A DNA stretch of 64,000 nucleotides from Natrinema sp. HArc-T2 (GCF_041821085.1 NZ_JBGUAZ010000004.1:1-64000), one strand, 5' to 3'. Counted from the stretch's first letter, positions 1 through 8,551 are shown. Program-made: numbers and translations. The notes: generated by a model from the letters alone, not told the origin.

Positions 1-971
1 GGTTTCAATACGACTTTGCCCGAACTCTTCCTGTCCTCGATATACTGGTGTGCTTCGGCGGCGTCCGCGAGCGCGAACGATTCGCCTACCACGACCTCGA
101 GCTCGCCGCTCGCGAGCCCCTCGGTGAGGTCGGGCACTGCCTGCATGACGCTGCTCGGGTCGTGGGTGGCGGCCTGACCGAGATGGAAGCCTTTGACGGT
201 CTTGTTCTCGAAGAGCAGTCGCCGGTTGCTGACCTCCGCAGGGACGCCGCTTGCGACGCCGTAGGTGACCATCCGACCGAAGTGGGTCATCGCGTCGAGA
301 CTGCGTTCAAAGACGTCGTCGCCGACGCTCTCTAAGACGAGGTCGACGCCCTCACCGTCGGTTTCCTCCTCGATGACCTTTCGGAAGTCCGTCTCGGTGT
401 AGTTGATCGGGTGGTCACAGCCCAGCTCAGCTGCCAGGTCGAGCTTTTCCTGCGAGCTCGCGGTACCGAAGACCTCCGCGCCGGCGTTCGACGCCAGCTG
501 AACCGCAGCCGTGCCGACCCCGCCTGCAGCGGCCTGGATCAGGACTGACTCGCCTTCCTCGAGCGCGCCCCACGCGAACAGACAGCTATGCGCGGTGAGA
601 AACTGGACCGGGAAGCCGGCGGCTTCCTCGAAACTCATCGCTTCCGGCACGGGAAAGAGCATCTCGGCGTTCGCGACGGCGTATTCGGCGTAGCCGCCGG
701 TTTCGACCATCGCGACGACGCGGTCGCCCTCCGAGACGTCCTCGACGCCGTCACCGACCGCGTCGACCCGGCCTGCGGCTTCCATCCCCGGACGGTAGGG
801 CGGCTCGGGCCCACCCGGATAGAGGCCGCGACGCTGCATGATGTCCGCGAAGTTGATCCCCGCAGCTTCGACGGCGATGCGGACCTCGCCCGGCCCCGGG
901 TCCGGTCGCTCGGTGTCGATCGTCTCGAGTCGATCGCTGTCGCCGTATTCTGTTACCTCGATCGCTTTCAT
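1..971 (-). CDS. NADPH:quinone oxidoreductase / zeta-crystallin-like MDR protein (3' partial)
   Basis: Medium-chain dehydrogenase/reductase without the structural zinc lobe, expected to reduce quinones or enals with NADPH in the cytoplasm. The reading frame is open from ATG at 971 to the window edge (about 323 codons), beginning MKAIEVTEYGDSDRLE. The nucleotide-binding glycine motif AAGGVGTAAVQLA is read near 490-535. The last visible residues (..SSGKVVLK) match the usual C-terminus of the family, so only a few residues should be missing. It lies in the same direction as the LLM oxidoreductase but is separated from it by a palindromic repeat. Substrate cannot be told from sequence. Confidence 0.88.
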   Translation of the reverse strand, partial: MKAIEVTEYGDSDRLETIDTERPDPGPGEVRIAVEAAGINFADIMQRRGLYPGGPEPPYRPGMEAAGRVDAVGDGVEDVSEGDRVVAMVETGGYAEYAVANAEMLFPVPEAMSFEEAAGFPVQFLTAHSCLFAWGALEEGESVLIQAAAGGVGTAAVQLASNAGAEVFGTASSQEKLDLAAELGCDHPINYTETDFRKVIEEETDGEGVDLVLESVGDDVFERSLDAMTHFGRMVTYGVASGVPAEVSNRRLLFENKTVKGFHLGQAATHDPSSVMQAVPDLTEGLASGELEVVVGESFALADAAEAHQYIEDRKSSGKVVLK

Positions 972-1052
972 ACCGCTGGTAGGGGCGGCAGTCGGATAAG
1001 CTACTGAGAACCGGCGGAAACGAACGGCCAGTTGTGAGAATCGGTCACGGAC

Positions 1053-1138
1053 TGATACGGACTCCTGTAAGTCATTGCCGGCGCAACCGCGAGCCGTCCT
1101 TCGGTTGCGCCGGTAAATCGTTACAGCAGACCGTATGA
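1053..1138. repeat. 85-bp palindromic element, copy A
   Basis: Outer arms TGATACGGACTCCTGTAA (1053-1070) and TTACAGCAGACCGTATGA (1121-1138) are inverted copies of each other. Inside them is a GC-rich hairpin, CCGGCGCAACCG / CGGTTGCGCCGG. It lies between the start of the quinone oxidoreductase and the 3' end of the LLM gene. It belongs to the family described under findings. Confidence 0.85.
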
Positions 1139-1142
1139 GACG

Positions 1143-2066
1143 CTATAGCTGGTCGATGATCTCGTCGGCAAACGTCGACAGTGCCGCCTCCCGGTCGTCG
1201 TTTTCGATCCCGATAATGGCGTGATCGAGGCTCAGTTCCTCGAGCCGCCCGAAATACTCGCGGAACCACTCGACGCCGGCCCGGAAGCCCAGATGCAGCG
1301 GCTCGGGTTCGGCCGTTCGGTCGTCGGCCAACTCGACGCGAACCGCGATGGCAAAGGGTTTCTCGCCGGCACGGTCGCGCCACTCGTGGAGATAGCTCTC
1401 GAGCGTGCGCTCGGGCAGGTGATAGAACAGCCAGCCGTCGCCGTGGTCGGCGATCCACTCCTTGGACTGGCGGGCGTGACCGGTCGGCAACAGCGGAATC
1501 GTCTCCGTCGTCGGCTTCGGGACCACGTCGAGGTCTCCCTCGAGGGTTCCCCACTGGCCCTCGAGTTCCGGAAAGTCCTCGCGCCAGACCGTCCGGACGG
1601 CGTCGACGGACTCGCGAAACAGCTGCCCACGGTCGTCGGGATCGACGTCGAAAGCGGGGTACTCCGGGTCGCGGTCGCCAGAGGCGATCCCAAGAACGAG
1701 TCGCCCGTCCGAGAGCTGGTCGACCGTCGCCGCGGATTTGGCGACGTGGAGCGGGTGGCGGAGCGTGAGGACGACACTCGAGGTGCCGAGCGCGATGTCG
1801 TCGGTGTGGGCAGCGACGTGCGAGAGCCACGGCCAGGTGTCGAACGTCTGGCCGGCGTCGCCGAATTTCGGCCAGTAGGTCGGGACGTCACGCGCCCAGA
1901 GGCCGTCGAAGCCGACCGCCTCGGCGTGTTCGGCGAGTCGGAGTTCATCCTCGATGGCCGGCTGCGAGCGGTTCGTTCCGGTCAGCGGAAAGCCGGCACC
2001 GAAGGTCAGGCCGTCGTGGTCGAACAGGCGTCGGTAGCCAGCGTTTGCGTGTCCTCCGGGGTGCAT
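1143..2066 (-). CDS. LLM-class flavin-dependent oxidoreductase
   Basis: 307-aa TIM-barrel flavoprotein of the bacterial-luciferase/F420 (LLM) superfamily. It shows the typical early segment FDGLWARDVPTYWP and the core AATVDQLSDGRLVLGIASGD, where the SGGR-like turn precedes the cofactor-binding strand. It most resembles the luciferase-type oxidoreductase subfamily known from Bacillus (TIGR03571-like); this is recalled, not searched. The cofactor (FMN or F420) and substrate are unknown. The start at 2066 keeps the conserved N-terminus FDHDGLTFGAGFPL. The 3' end abuts palindromic copy A. Confidence 0.85.
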   Translation of the reverse strand: MHPGGHANAGYRRLFDHDGLTFGAGFPLTGTNRSQPAIEDELRLAEHAEAVGFDGLWARDVPTYWPKFGDAGQTFDTWPWLSHVAAHTDDIALGTSSVVLTLRHPLHVAKSAATVDQLSDGRLVLGIASGDRDPEYPAFDVDPDDRGQLFRESVDAVRTVWREDFPELEGQWGTLEGDLDVVPKPTTETIPLLPTGHARQSKEWIADHGDGWLFYHLPERTLESYLHEWRDRAGEKPFAIAVRVELADDRTAEPEPLHLGFRAGVEWFREYFGRLEELSLDHAIIGIENDDREAALSTFADEIIDQL

Positions 2067-2238
2067 TCGCTCGTGCTATCGGACGAAGCGGTATGACGAT
2101 GGCGTTGTCCGACGGTCGTTGCTGGGCCACCGCTTGCCAGATACTCTGTCACTCGAGTCGGGCTGCCTGTGTTGCCACTCGGACGCCGCGAAAAAGGTGA
2201 AAAATTCGAATCGACAGCCGAGTCGTCAGGTATGCCGA

Positions 2239-4209
2239 TCAGTCGTCAGCGGGTGCAGCGCCGGAGCCGTCCTGGGCCTGCTCTTTGGTCCAGGAGAGCT
2301 TGCCGCCAGCCGCGAGGATTGCACGTTCGCGCTCGGAGGCGTCGAGCGTGGCCGTGTACTCCTCGTCGTTGACACGGACGGTGAACTCTTCCTGACCGGA
2401 GGTGACGGCGTCGTAGACGTCGTCGACGATCTCGATTTCGTCGCCCTGCTCGATGTTCTCGTAGGTGTCCTCGTCAATCGTCAGCGGGACGATACCGAAG
2501 TTAAAGAGGTTCGCACGGTGGATGCGTGCGAAGCTCTGTGCGAGGACGCCCTCGATACCGAGGTACATCGGGCACATGGCGGCGTGCTCACGCGAGGAGC
2601 CCTGGCCGTAGTTCTCGCCGGCGACGAGGAAGCCGCCGTCGGCGTCAGCAGCGCGCTGGGCGAAGGTCTCGTCGACGCGGCTCAGGGTGAACTCCGAGAG
2701 CTTGTCGATGTTCGACCGGTACATCAGGATGTCCTGCGTTGCAGGGATGATGTGGTCGGTCGTGATGTTGTCCTCCATCTTGAGGAGGGCGTCACCCTCG
2801 ATGTCCGAGCCCAGCTGGTCTTTCAGCGGCACGTCGCCGATGTTCGGGCCTTTGACGAGCTCGTCGTCGGGCGCCTCGTCGGGCGTGATGAGGTCGGTCT
2901 TCGAGCCGTCGTACTCGTCGGGCAGCTCGATACCGGGTGCCTCGAGGTCGCCGAGTTCGTCGGCGAGGTCGCGCGGGTCGATGATCTCGCCTTTGATCGC
3001 CGCGGCGGCGGCGACCTCCGGCGAACAGAGGAAGACGTTGTCGTCTTCGATACCCGAGCGGCCCTCGAAGTTGCGGTTGAACGTCCGCAGCGAGACCGAA
3101 TCGGAGGCGGGGACGTGGCCGATACCGATACAGGCACCACACGTCGCTTCCGAGAAGTTGACGCCGGCGGCCATCATCTCCGCGACCCAGCCCTCGCGGG
3201 CGAGCATCTCGGAGGCCTGCTTGGAGCCGGGCGCGACGATCATCTCGGTCGTCGGGTTGACCTCGCGGTCCTCGAGCATCTTCGCGGCCGGGAGGATGTC
3301 CTCGTAGCCGCCGTTGGTACAGGAGCCGACGATGACCTGCTCGACGGACTGGCCGGCGACTTCGCTGACGGGAACGACCTTGTCCGGCATCGAGGGCTGG
3401 GCGATCAGCGGCTCGAGGTCGGAGAGGTCGACGACGATCTCGTCGTCGTACTCGGCGTCGTCGTCAGGTTGAAGCTCGACGTACTCGTCGCCGCGGTTGA
3501 GTCGCTCGAGGTAGTCCTGGGTCTGCTCGTCGGTCGGGAAGATCGACGTCGTCGCACCGAGCTCGGTGCCCATGTTGGTGATGGTCATCCGCTCGGGGGC
3601 GGTGAGCGACTCGACACCGGGGCCGGTGTATTCGAGGATCTTGCCGACGCCGCCCTTGACGGTCAGCCGTCGCAGGAGCTCGAGGATGACGTCTTTCGCG
3701 GTGGCCCACTCGGGGAGTTCGCCCTCGAGGCGGACGTTGACGACTTCGGGCATCTCGATGTAGTAGGGCGCGCCGCCCATGGCGACGGTGACGTCGATCC
3801 CGCCAGCGCCGATGGCGAGTTCGCCGAGGCCGCCGGGGGTCGGCGTGTGACTGTCCGAGCCCAGCAGGGTCTTGCCGGGGGCCGCGAAGTTCTCGCGGTG
3901 GACGTTGTGGCAGATGCCGTTACCGGGGCGAGAGAAATAGGCGCCGTAGGTACCGGCTGCAGAGCGGAGGAAACGGTGGTCGTCAGTGTTTTTGAAGTCG
4001 AACTGATAGGTCTGGTGGTCACAGTACTGTGCGGCGATTTCGGTCTGGACCTCGTCCAGTCCCATGGCTTCGAACTGGAGCCAGACCATGGTCCCGGTCG
4101 TGTCCTGTGTGAGAACCTGGTCGATCTCGATACCGATCTCCTCGCCGGTCTCGAGTTCGCCCTCGACGAGGTGGTCGTCGAGAATCTTCTCGGTGAGCGT
4201 CTGTCCCAT
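2239..4209 (-). CDS. acnA: Aconitate hydratase
   Basis: Interconverts citrate and isocitrate in the TCA cycle using a [4Fe-4S] cluster. The 656-aa protein carries the cluster-ligand segments GSCTNGG and CGACIG, the substrate segment GSDSHTPTPGGLG, and the mobile swivel domain with GQGSSREHAA near the C-terminus. This is the homoaconitase/AcnA-like archaeal form, shorter than the roughly 900-aa bacterial AcnA. An upstream in-frame ATG exists at 4236, but a TATA-like stretch at about 4233-4246 lies roughly 27 nt before the ATG at 4209, so a leaderless start there is preferred. Monocistronic and divergent from the dUTPase-like gene. Confidence 0.96.
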   Translation of the reverse strand: MGQTLTEKILDDHLVEGELETGEEIGIEIDQVLTQDTTGTMVWLQFEAMGLDEVQTEIAAQYCDHQTYQFDFKNTDDHRFLRSAAGTYGAYFSRPGNGICHNVHRENFAAPGKTLLGSDSHTPTPGGLGELAIGAGGIDVTVAMGGAPYYIEMPEVVNVRLEGELPEWATAKDVILELLRRLTVKGGVGKILEYTGPGVESLTAPERMTITNMGTELGATTSIFPTDEQTQDYLERLNRGDEYVELQPDDDAEYDDEIVVDLSDLEPLIAQPSMPDKVVPVSEVAGQSVEQVIVGSCTNGGYEDILPAAKMLEDREVNPTTEMIVAPGSKQASEMLAREGWVAEMMAAGVNFSEATCGACIGIGHVPASDSVSLRTFNRNFEGRSGIEDDNVFLCSPEVAAAAAIKGEIIDPRDLADELGDLEAPGIELPDEYDGSKTDLITPDEAPDDELVKGPNIGDVPLKDQLGSDIEGDALLKMEDNITTDHIIPATQDILMYRSNIDKLSEFTLSRVDETFAQRAADADGGFLVAGENYGQGSSREHAAMCPMYLGIEGVLAQSFARIHRANLFNFGIVPLTIDEDTYENIEQGDEIEIVDDVYDAVTSGQEEFTVRVNDEEYTATLDASERERAILAAGGKLSWTKEQAQDGSGAAPADD

Positions 4210-4232
4210 AGCACACCGAAATGGGCCGTCTA

Positions 4233-4246
4233 TCATGATAAAACCA
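4233..4246 (-). promoter_or_regulatory. TATA box of aconitase gene
   Basis: AT-rich stretch ATCATGATAAAAC read on the minus strand, centred about 28 nt upstream of the ATG at 4209. This is the expected spacing for a leaderless haloarchaeal transcript, and it excludes the ATG at 4236. Confidence 0.55.
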
Positions 4247-4271
4247 GCGTGTTTCTATGAAGCGTAACCGT

Positions 4272-4308
4272 CATGAGAGTATCTCAAAGGGTAGCATGAA
4301 AGTATCTC
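4272..4308. promoter_or_regulatory. Tandem direct repeat upstream of aconitase promoter
   Basis: CATGAGAGTATCTC (4272-4285) and CATGAAAGTATCTC (4295-4308) are near-identical 14-mers 23 bp apart, about two helical turns, so they face the same side of DNA. They lie just upstream of the aconitase TATA box. A regulator site is inferred, not proven. Confidence 0.45.
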
Positions 4309-4364
4309 GTGTGGTGAGTAACCGACCAGCACGGCAATAATATAGTAGCCACTGAACGTCAATG

Positions 4365-4400
4365 CACACTCGATCGCACGAGGGCTGTGCGATCGGTGTG
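4365..4400. repeat. Inverted repeat between acnA and the dUTPase gene
   Basis: Left arm CACACTCGATCGCAC and right arm GTGCGATCGGTGTG pair over 14 bp with one bulge, around a 7-nt loop. It sits in the intergenic region shared by two divergent genes. It could be an operator or the stem of a 5' leader for the dut-like gene. Confidence 0.5.
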
Positions 4401-4504
4401 TAAATCGTTTCAATTGTTACTATAGTAGCGTGTCGATTGGTACCGACACCTCGAGAGGTCGTGAACGGACATGCTTTTCTCGTCGCCACGGCGTTAGCAC
4501 AGGT

Positions 4505-4987
4505 ATGTTCCGTTCCGGTGCCTTCGTCGCCGACCACGTCTCGCCGACGACCGACGCGCAGATCCAACCCAACGGCGTGGACCTCACTGCCGACGTCGTC
4601 TTCGAGCAGCTGGAACCGGGCCGCATCGGCACGGACGGCAAAGAGATCGGCGACCGCGTCGCCCGCCCGCTCGAGGAACTCGAGGAGGCCGACCCCGACA
4701 CCTACTATCTACCCAAAGGTGCCTACGTCGTCCGCTACGGCGAGCGGATCGCGATTCCCGAGGGCCACGTCGGCTTCGTCTACCCGCGGTCGTCGCTCAT
4801 GCGCAACTCCTGTATGCTCAATACGGCGGTGTGGGATGCCGGCTACGAGGGCCGCGGCGAGGGACTGTTGCAGGTCCACCACGACATCGAACTCGAGCGC
4901 GGTGCCAGAATCGCCCAGCTCGTCTTCGCCGAGGCCGGCCACGAGGATGTCTACGACGGCAGTTATCAGGGCGAGCACCTCGAGTGA
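4505..4987 (+). CDS. dUTPase/dCTP deaminase family protein (deoxyuridine triphosphatase)
   Basis: 160-aa trimeric-fold nucleotidohydrolase of the Dut/Dcd superfamily that keeps uracil out of DNA. It contains the family motifs QIQPNGVDLTAD, GFVYPRSSLMRN and NTAVWDAGYEGRGEG, and ends GSYQGEHLE. The ATG at 4505 is the first that leaves the conserved N-terminus intact; a T-rich box (about 4472-4478) lies about 30 nt upstream. Sequence alone does not separate dUTPase from bifunctional dCTP deaminase/dUTPase, but haloarchaeal homologues are usually named dUTP diphosphatase. Confidence 0.85.
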   Translation: MFRSGAFVADHVSPTTDAQIQPNGVDLTADVVFEQLEPGRIGTDGKEIGDRVARPLEELEEADPDTYYLPKGAYVVRYGERIAIPEGHVGFVYPRSSLMRNSCMLNTAVWDAGYEGRGEGLLQVHHDIELERGARIAQLVFAEAGHEDVYDGSYQGEHLE

Positions 4988-5076
4988 CCGGCGACTGGCG
5001 CTGCCGACATCGTCCCCTCGTCTACCGGTTCGCATACCGTTTTGGCGGTCCCCGACCTACCCTCGAGCGAGCCTCG

Positions 5077-5631
5077 ATGATGGCGACCACCCACGCGTTT
5101 ACCGGCCTCGCGATCGTCGCGCCGCTCGCCTACGCCCTCCCCGAGTTCACGGTCGCGCTCGCCGTCGGCGCGCTCCTCGGTGGCATTGCTCCCGATTTCG
5201 ATCTCGTCTTCGCTCATCGACGGACACTTCACTTTCCCGTCGCCGGGCTCGCAGTCGCTGTTCCCGCGGTTGCTGTCGCAGCGAGTACCCCCTCGAGTCT
5301 GACCGTCGCGGTCGCCGCATTCGCCGTCACGGCCTGGGTCCATGCCGCAAGCGACGCGGTCGGTGGTGGCCTAGAAATGGACCCCTGGAACGACCGTACC
5401 GAGCGGGCCGTGTACGATCACGTCCGCAGCCGGTGGATTCGACCGCGGCGCTGGATCCGCTACGACGGCGCGCCGGAAGACGCCGCAGTCGCCGTCGCGC
5501 TCGCGATCCCGGCGCTGGTCGTCTTCGACGGCTGGCTTACCCCCGTGATCGCCGGTGGTGTGGCCGTCTCGCTGTGCTATGCGCTGCTTCGGCGGCGACT
5601 CGTCGCGTGGACGCCCGACTGGCTCGAGTGA
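5077..5631 (+). CDS. Metal-dependent hydrolase, YdjM/DUF457-type membrane protein
   Basis: 184-aa protein with the YdjM (PF04307-like) layout: the N-terminal histidine in MMATTHAFTGLAI, a PDFDLVFAHRRTLHF segment, HAASDAVGGG, and four or five hydrophobic helices. These His/Asp positions are the presumed metal ligands in the membrane. Function in archaea is unknown; bacterial YdjM is SOS-regulated. Two consecutive ATGs (5077, 5080) make the exact start ambiguous by one residue. It lies 89 bp after the dUTPase-like gene in the same direction. Confidence 0.78.
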   Translation: MMATTHAFTGLAIVAPLAYALPEFTVALAVGALLGGIAPDFDLVFAHRRTLHFPVAGLAVAVPAVAVAASTPSSLTVAVAAFAVTAWVHAASDAVGGGLEMDPWNDRTERAVYDHVRSRWIRPRRWIRYDGAPEDAAVAVALAIPALVVFDGWLTPVIAGGVAVSLCYALLRRRLVAWTPDWLE

Positions 5632-5719
5632 CCGGTCGCGGAAGGATCGATCAGGTGCGACGACTGTCTCGCGAGCCGAAGTCGGAACGCTGATACGCGC
5701 GCTGGCCGAGCGGCCCAGT

Positions 5720-6184
5720 ATGGTCGACCAGCTCGCCGCCAGAACGACACATCTGGTATTTGCCGCACTCTGGGCCGGTAGCGTCTGTTTCGTCGCCGCC
5801 GTCGTCTTACCGCTGGCACGCGACGGCGCGTTCAACACGACCCGCCCGCTCGAGGTCATCTCGGGGCGGCTCACCACTATCTCGCGAGTGAGTTCGCTCG
5901 TCCTGTTTCTCTCGGGGAGCCACCTTGCAGGGACCACCTACACCGCCAATCGCCTCTTCGGAACGATCAACGGATGGCTGGTGCTCGCGATGGTCGGACT
6001 CTGGCTGGTTCTGACTGCGCTCGTCGAAATCGGCGCGAAGCGCTTCGAGGCCGGCCTCACCGGAAAGAAGATTCGCGAGCCGGCACGCGAGGCGATGCCG
6101 GTGTTCTGGGCTGCTGCCGTCGTGGCCGTCGGACTGTTGGTCGTGGCGGGACTGCTCTCGGCCAACGTCGCACGGCTGCTGTAG
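5720..6184 (+). CDS. CopD-like integral membrane protein
   Basis: 154-aa protein with four predicted helices: residues about 8-28 (HLVFAALWAGSVCFVAAVVLP), 55-70, 85-107 and 130-152. The first helix contains HxxxAxxWAG, typical of CopD/copper-resistance D domain proteins, which are probably haem or copper binding. Haloarchaeal relatives are often annotated as transporters without experimental support. It follows the YdjM-like gene on the same strand with an 88-bp gap. No promoter was confidently recognised. Confidence 0.65.
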   Translation: MVDQLAARTTHLVFAALWAGSVCFVAAVVLPLARDGAFNTTRPLEVISGRLTTISRVSSLVLFLSGSHLAGTTYTANRLFGTINGWLVLAMVGLWLVLTALVEIGAKRFEAGLTGKKIREPAREAMPVFWAAAVVAVGLLVVAGLLSANVARLL

Positions 6185-6259
6185 AATTCGCGGCGCTGAC
6201 ACTTCTCAGCGGACGTTCTTACGAAAGATACTTAGTCAGTTACTGTAAGATACTGGCTA

Positions 6260-6694
6260 ATGATCAGGGGTAAAGAGATGGTCTTCTCGCTTCTCGCAGT
6301 GGGAACGGCTGCCGTGGCCGGCTACGTCCTCCGTTCTGAGCGCTCACGGACCGCCGCGTCGCGATCGAAGGCCGACCTCGGTGCCCGGCTCGTCAGCCCG
6401 ACCGAGGTCCCAGCCGACGCGACAGTCGTCGACGCGTCCGCACGACGGCTCGGCGAAATCCCCGGTGCACGACGCGCACTGGATCGAGCAGTCCGCAACG
6501 GCGCGCGCGACGAATGGGAACACATCACGCTCGAGCGCGACGGTGCCTGGTCGATCGTCGACCGGATTCGCGAGTCGCTTCCCTACTACGAGTCCGACAC
6601 CGACGCCTACAACGGCGTCTACGTCCGGTACAACGACCGTATCGTCGTCCTCGATGCGATCGGCTGGGCCCGACTCGAGGAGCCGATCCAGTAG
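6260..6694 (+). CDS. Hypothetical protein with N-terminal membrane anchor
   Basis: 144 aa. The N-terminus (MVFSLLAVGTAAVAGYVLR) is a single hydrophobic helix or signal anchor, followed by a basic stretch and an acidic globular domain ending in YVRYNDRIVVLDAIGWARL. ATGs at 6260 and 6278 are both possible; the second directly precedes the hydrophobic helix. Codon use and amino-acid composition are typical of the neighbours, so I take it as a real gene. No domain recognised. Confidence 0.65.
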   Translation: MIRGKEMVFSLLAVGTAAVAGYVLRSERSRTAASRSKADLGARLVSPTEVPADATVVDASARRLGEIPGARRALDRAVRNGARDEWEHITLERDGAWSIVDRIRESLPYYESDTDAYNGVYVRYNDRIVVLDAIGWARLEEPIQ

Positions 6695-6844
6695 GCGACA
6701 CCGATCTCTGGGTGGTCGGTCACAGGCTTCGTTCTCGGACAGTCGGCGATCGCCACGAGCAGCCGCGCTGCGCTCGGCACCGTCGACGACCGTCCACCGC
6801 CCCGAATCGCAACCACTACCACCGCGGCCACCAGACCCCAATCC

Positions 6845-7744
6845 ATGCAACTGGGCCTGATCGGACTCGGACGGATGGGACAGATCGTCGTCGACCGAAC
6901 CCTCGCGGCGGGCCACGAAGTCGTCGCCTTCGACCTCGATGACGAGGCCGTCGCAACAGCAACCGACGCCGGTGCCGACCCCGCCGACTCGCTCGAGGAC
7001 TTCGTCGACCAGCTCGGATCGGAGAAACGCATCTGGCTGATGGTTCCCGCCGGCGAGGCGGTCGACGTCACGCTCGAGGAACTCGAAGACCATCTCGACA
7101 GCGACGACGTCGTCGTCGACGGCGGCAACTCCTACTTCGAGGATTCAGTACGCCGCGCCGAGTCCTGTCCCGCGGCGTATCTCGACTGTGGCACCTCCGG
7201 CGGTCCCGCCGGTGCCGAACTCGGCTTCTCCCTGATGGTCGGCGGCCCCCAGTGGGCCTACGACGAACTCGAGCCGGTTTTCGACGCCGTCGCGACCGGC
7301 CCCGATGGCCACGAGCGGATGGGTCCCGCCGGGTCGGGCCACTACGTCAAGATGATCCACAACGGCGTCGAATACGCGCTCATGCAGGCCTATGGCGAGG
7401 GCTTCGAGCTGCTCCACGAGGGTCGATTCGACCTCGACCTCGAGAACGTCGCCTCGGTCTGGAACAACGGCGCGGTGATCCGCTCGTGGCTGCTCGAACT
7501 CTGTGAGGAGGCCTTCCGCGAGGAGGGCACCGACCTCGGGACGGTGGCCGACCGCGTCGAGGGTGGCTCGACCGGTACGTGGACCGTCCAGGAGGGCCTC
7601 GAGCAGGAAGTTCCCCTGCCGCTGATCTACACGGCGCTGTCCGAACGGTTCGGCTCGCGGGCCGACGACGGCCGGTTCTCGCGACGACTCGCGAACCGAC
7701 TCCGCTATGGTTTCGGTCGTCACGAGGTGCCGCGCCGGGAGTAA
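6845..7744 (+). CDS. gnd: 6-phosphogluconate dehydrogenase (decarboxylating)
   Basis: Oxidises 6-phosphogluconate to ribulose 5-phosphate, the oxidative pentose phosphate route known in haloarchaea. The 299-aa protein begins MQLGLIGLGRMG (dinucleotide-binding Rossmann motif) and has DGGNSYFEDS, the substrate segment DCGTSGGPAGAELG, and KMIHNGVEYALMQAYGEG with the catalytic Lys and Asn. At about 300 residues it is the short YqeC/GndA-like form rather than the roughly 470-aa enterobacterial one. Flanked downstream by a partial palindromic repeat. Confidence 0.95.
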   Translation: MQLGLIGLGRMGQIVVDRTLAAGHEVVAFDLDDEAVATATDAGADPADSLEDFVDQLGSEKRIWLMVPAGEAVDVTLEELEDHLDSDDVVVDGGNSYFEDSVRRAESCPAAYLDCGTSGGPAGAELGFSLMVGGPQWAYDELEPVFDAVATGPDGHERMGPAGSGHYVKMIHNGVEYALMQAYGEGFELLHEGRFDLDLENVASVWNNGAVIRSWLLELCEEAFREEGTDLGTVADRVEGGSTGTWTVQEGLEQEVPLPLIYTALSERFGSRADDGRFSRRLANRLRYGFGRHEVPRRE

Positions 7745-7765
7745 TCGACCCGGGGACCCCACCAG

Positions 7766-7783
7766 TCATACGGTCGACTGTAA
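7766..7783. repeat. Partial palindromic element (left end only)
   Basis: TCATACGGTCGACTGTAA matches the terminal arm of the 85-bp palindromic family. No convincing right arm follows, so it looks like a decayed or solo end, 20 bp after the gnd stop. Confidence 0.55.
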
Positions 7784-7891
7784 GGGCGAGACACCGCGCC
7801 GACGCTGCAATGGTGGACTCGTGTTTTCTCCACCGTCGTGCCACGGAAATCTTGAGCTATCCTCTTTACTCTCGGTCACCGACCTAGAGGT

Positions 7892-8197
7892 ATGAAATCG
7901 CCACCGCCGCCCACCTCCAGAACCGACACCCCGCTTAGTATGACCGTCGTCGAGCGCGTCGCCGAAGCCGAGGACGCCGATCCGGTCACCCTCGAGCCGC
8001 TGTACGACGCGATCGATCCCGATCTCCTCGATTCCTTGCCCGACGCGGACGGCTTTGCCAGCCTCGAGTTTTCTTATCACGGCCACACCGTTCGCATTAC
8101 GGACGGCAACGACGGCATCGCAGTCTCGCTCGTAGACGCGGACAGCTCAGGCGGCGGCTCGGGCGGTGTCGCTGCAGATCACGAATCGTCGACGTAA
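7892..8197 (+). CDS. HalOD1 output domain protein
   Basis: 101-aa protein consisting almost entirely of a HalOD1 domain, a small haloarchaeal output module often found alone or attached to signalling proteins. The pattern VVERVAEAEDADPVTLEPLYDAIDPDLLDSL followed by a FSYHGHTVRI..DGIAVSL beta hairpin is diagnostic. The tail SSGGGSGG is low complexity. A TATA-like TCTTTACTC at about 7862-7870 lies about 26 nt before ATG 7892, consistent with a leaderless start. Signalling partner unknown. Confidence 0.82.
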   Translation: MKSPPPPTSRTDTPLSMTVVERVAEAEDADPVTLEPLYDAIDPDLLDSLPDADGFASLEFSYHGHTVRITDGNDGIAVSLVDADSSGGGSGGVAADHESST

Positions 8198-8265
8198 GAT
8201 ACGTAGTCCCAGCCAGTGTCCAAAACGGGAACCAGTATGTTTCCGTTGTGGCTAGTCGTGCTCGA

Positions 8266-8416
8266 GGGCGCGTAGCTCAGTGGACAGAGTCCTTGGTTCC
8301 GGACCAAGATGTCGGGGGTGAGCAGGCCCGACGGGCCTACGATTTATGCTGACACTGCCCGCGCAGCGAAGCGAGCAGGAAGTATTAGTAGTAGTTTAAA
8401 TTCCACTTACGCCCCG
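8266..8416 (+). tRNA. tRNA-Arg(CCG)-like sequence, interrupted or truncated
   Basis: Bases 8266-8318 form a convincing 5' part: acceptor strand GGGCGCG, a D-arm, and anticodon stem CTTGG/CCAAG around loop TTCCGGA, giving anticodon CCG. After variable-loop-like ATGTC and GGGGG the expected T-loop is absent. Instead a hairpin-forming stretch follows (GTCGGG..CCCGAC), then about 70 unrelated bases. A T-loop/acceptor-like end (TTTAAAT ... ACGCCCC) appears at about 8397-8415 but pairs poorly with the 5' part. It could be a truncated pseudogene, an attachment-site relic or a gene with a non-canonical intron. Functional status is doubtful. Confidence 0.4.
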
Positions 8417-8527
8417 TTTTTGTGACGACACGTAATCGTGGAGGGCAGCACAACAGCGCTCGAGCGCGTCGGATTCTGACTGGACGCTGTAATCATTAGC
8501 TGACTACCACGAACCGCTATCGACAGA

Positions 8528-8551
8528 GACACACCACTGTTGCAAGTGAAG
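8528..8551 (-). other. ORB-like repeat (upstream, inverted orientation)
   Basis: On the minus strand this reads CTTCACTTGCAACAGTGGTG followed by TGTC, matching the repeats around the cdc6 gene. Its orientation is opposite to the copy at 8752, so the two flank the AT-rich stretch. A run of nine G lies at 8567-8575. Confidence 0.6.

Noticed and set aside
2119-4260. 713-codon forward open frame opposite aconitase
   Set aside because: High-GC antisense shadow: composition is Val/Arg/Gly-biased without domains, while the reverse frame is clear aconitase. Similar shadows at 34966-37749 (gltB), 39738-41384 (proS), 18242-20341 (sulfatase/PAP2) and 44197-46362 (UspA/DHH) were rejected likewise.
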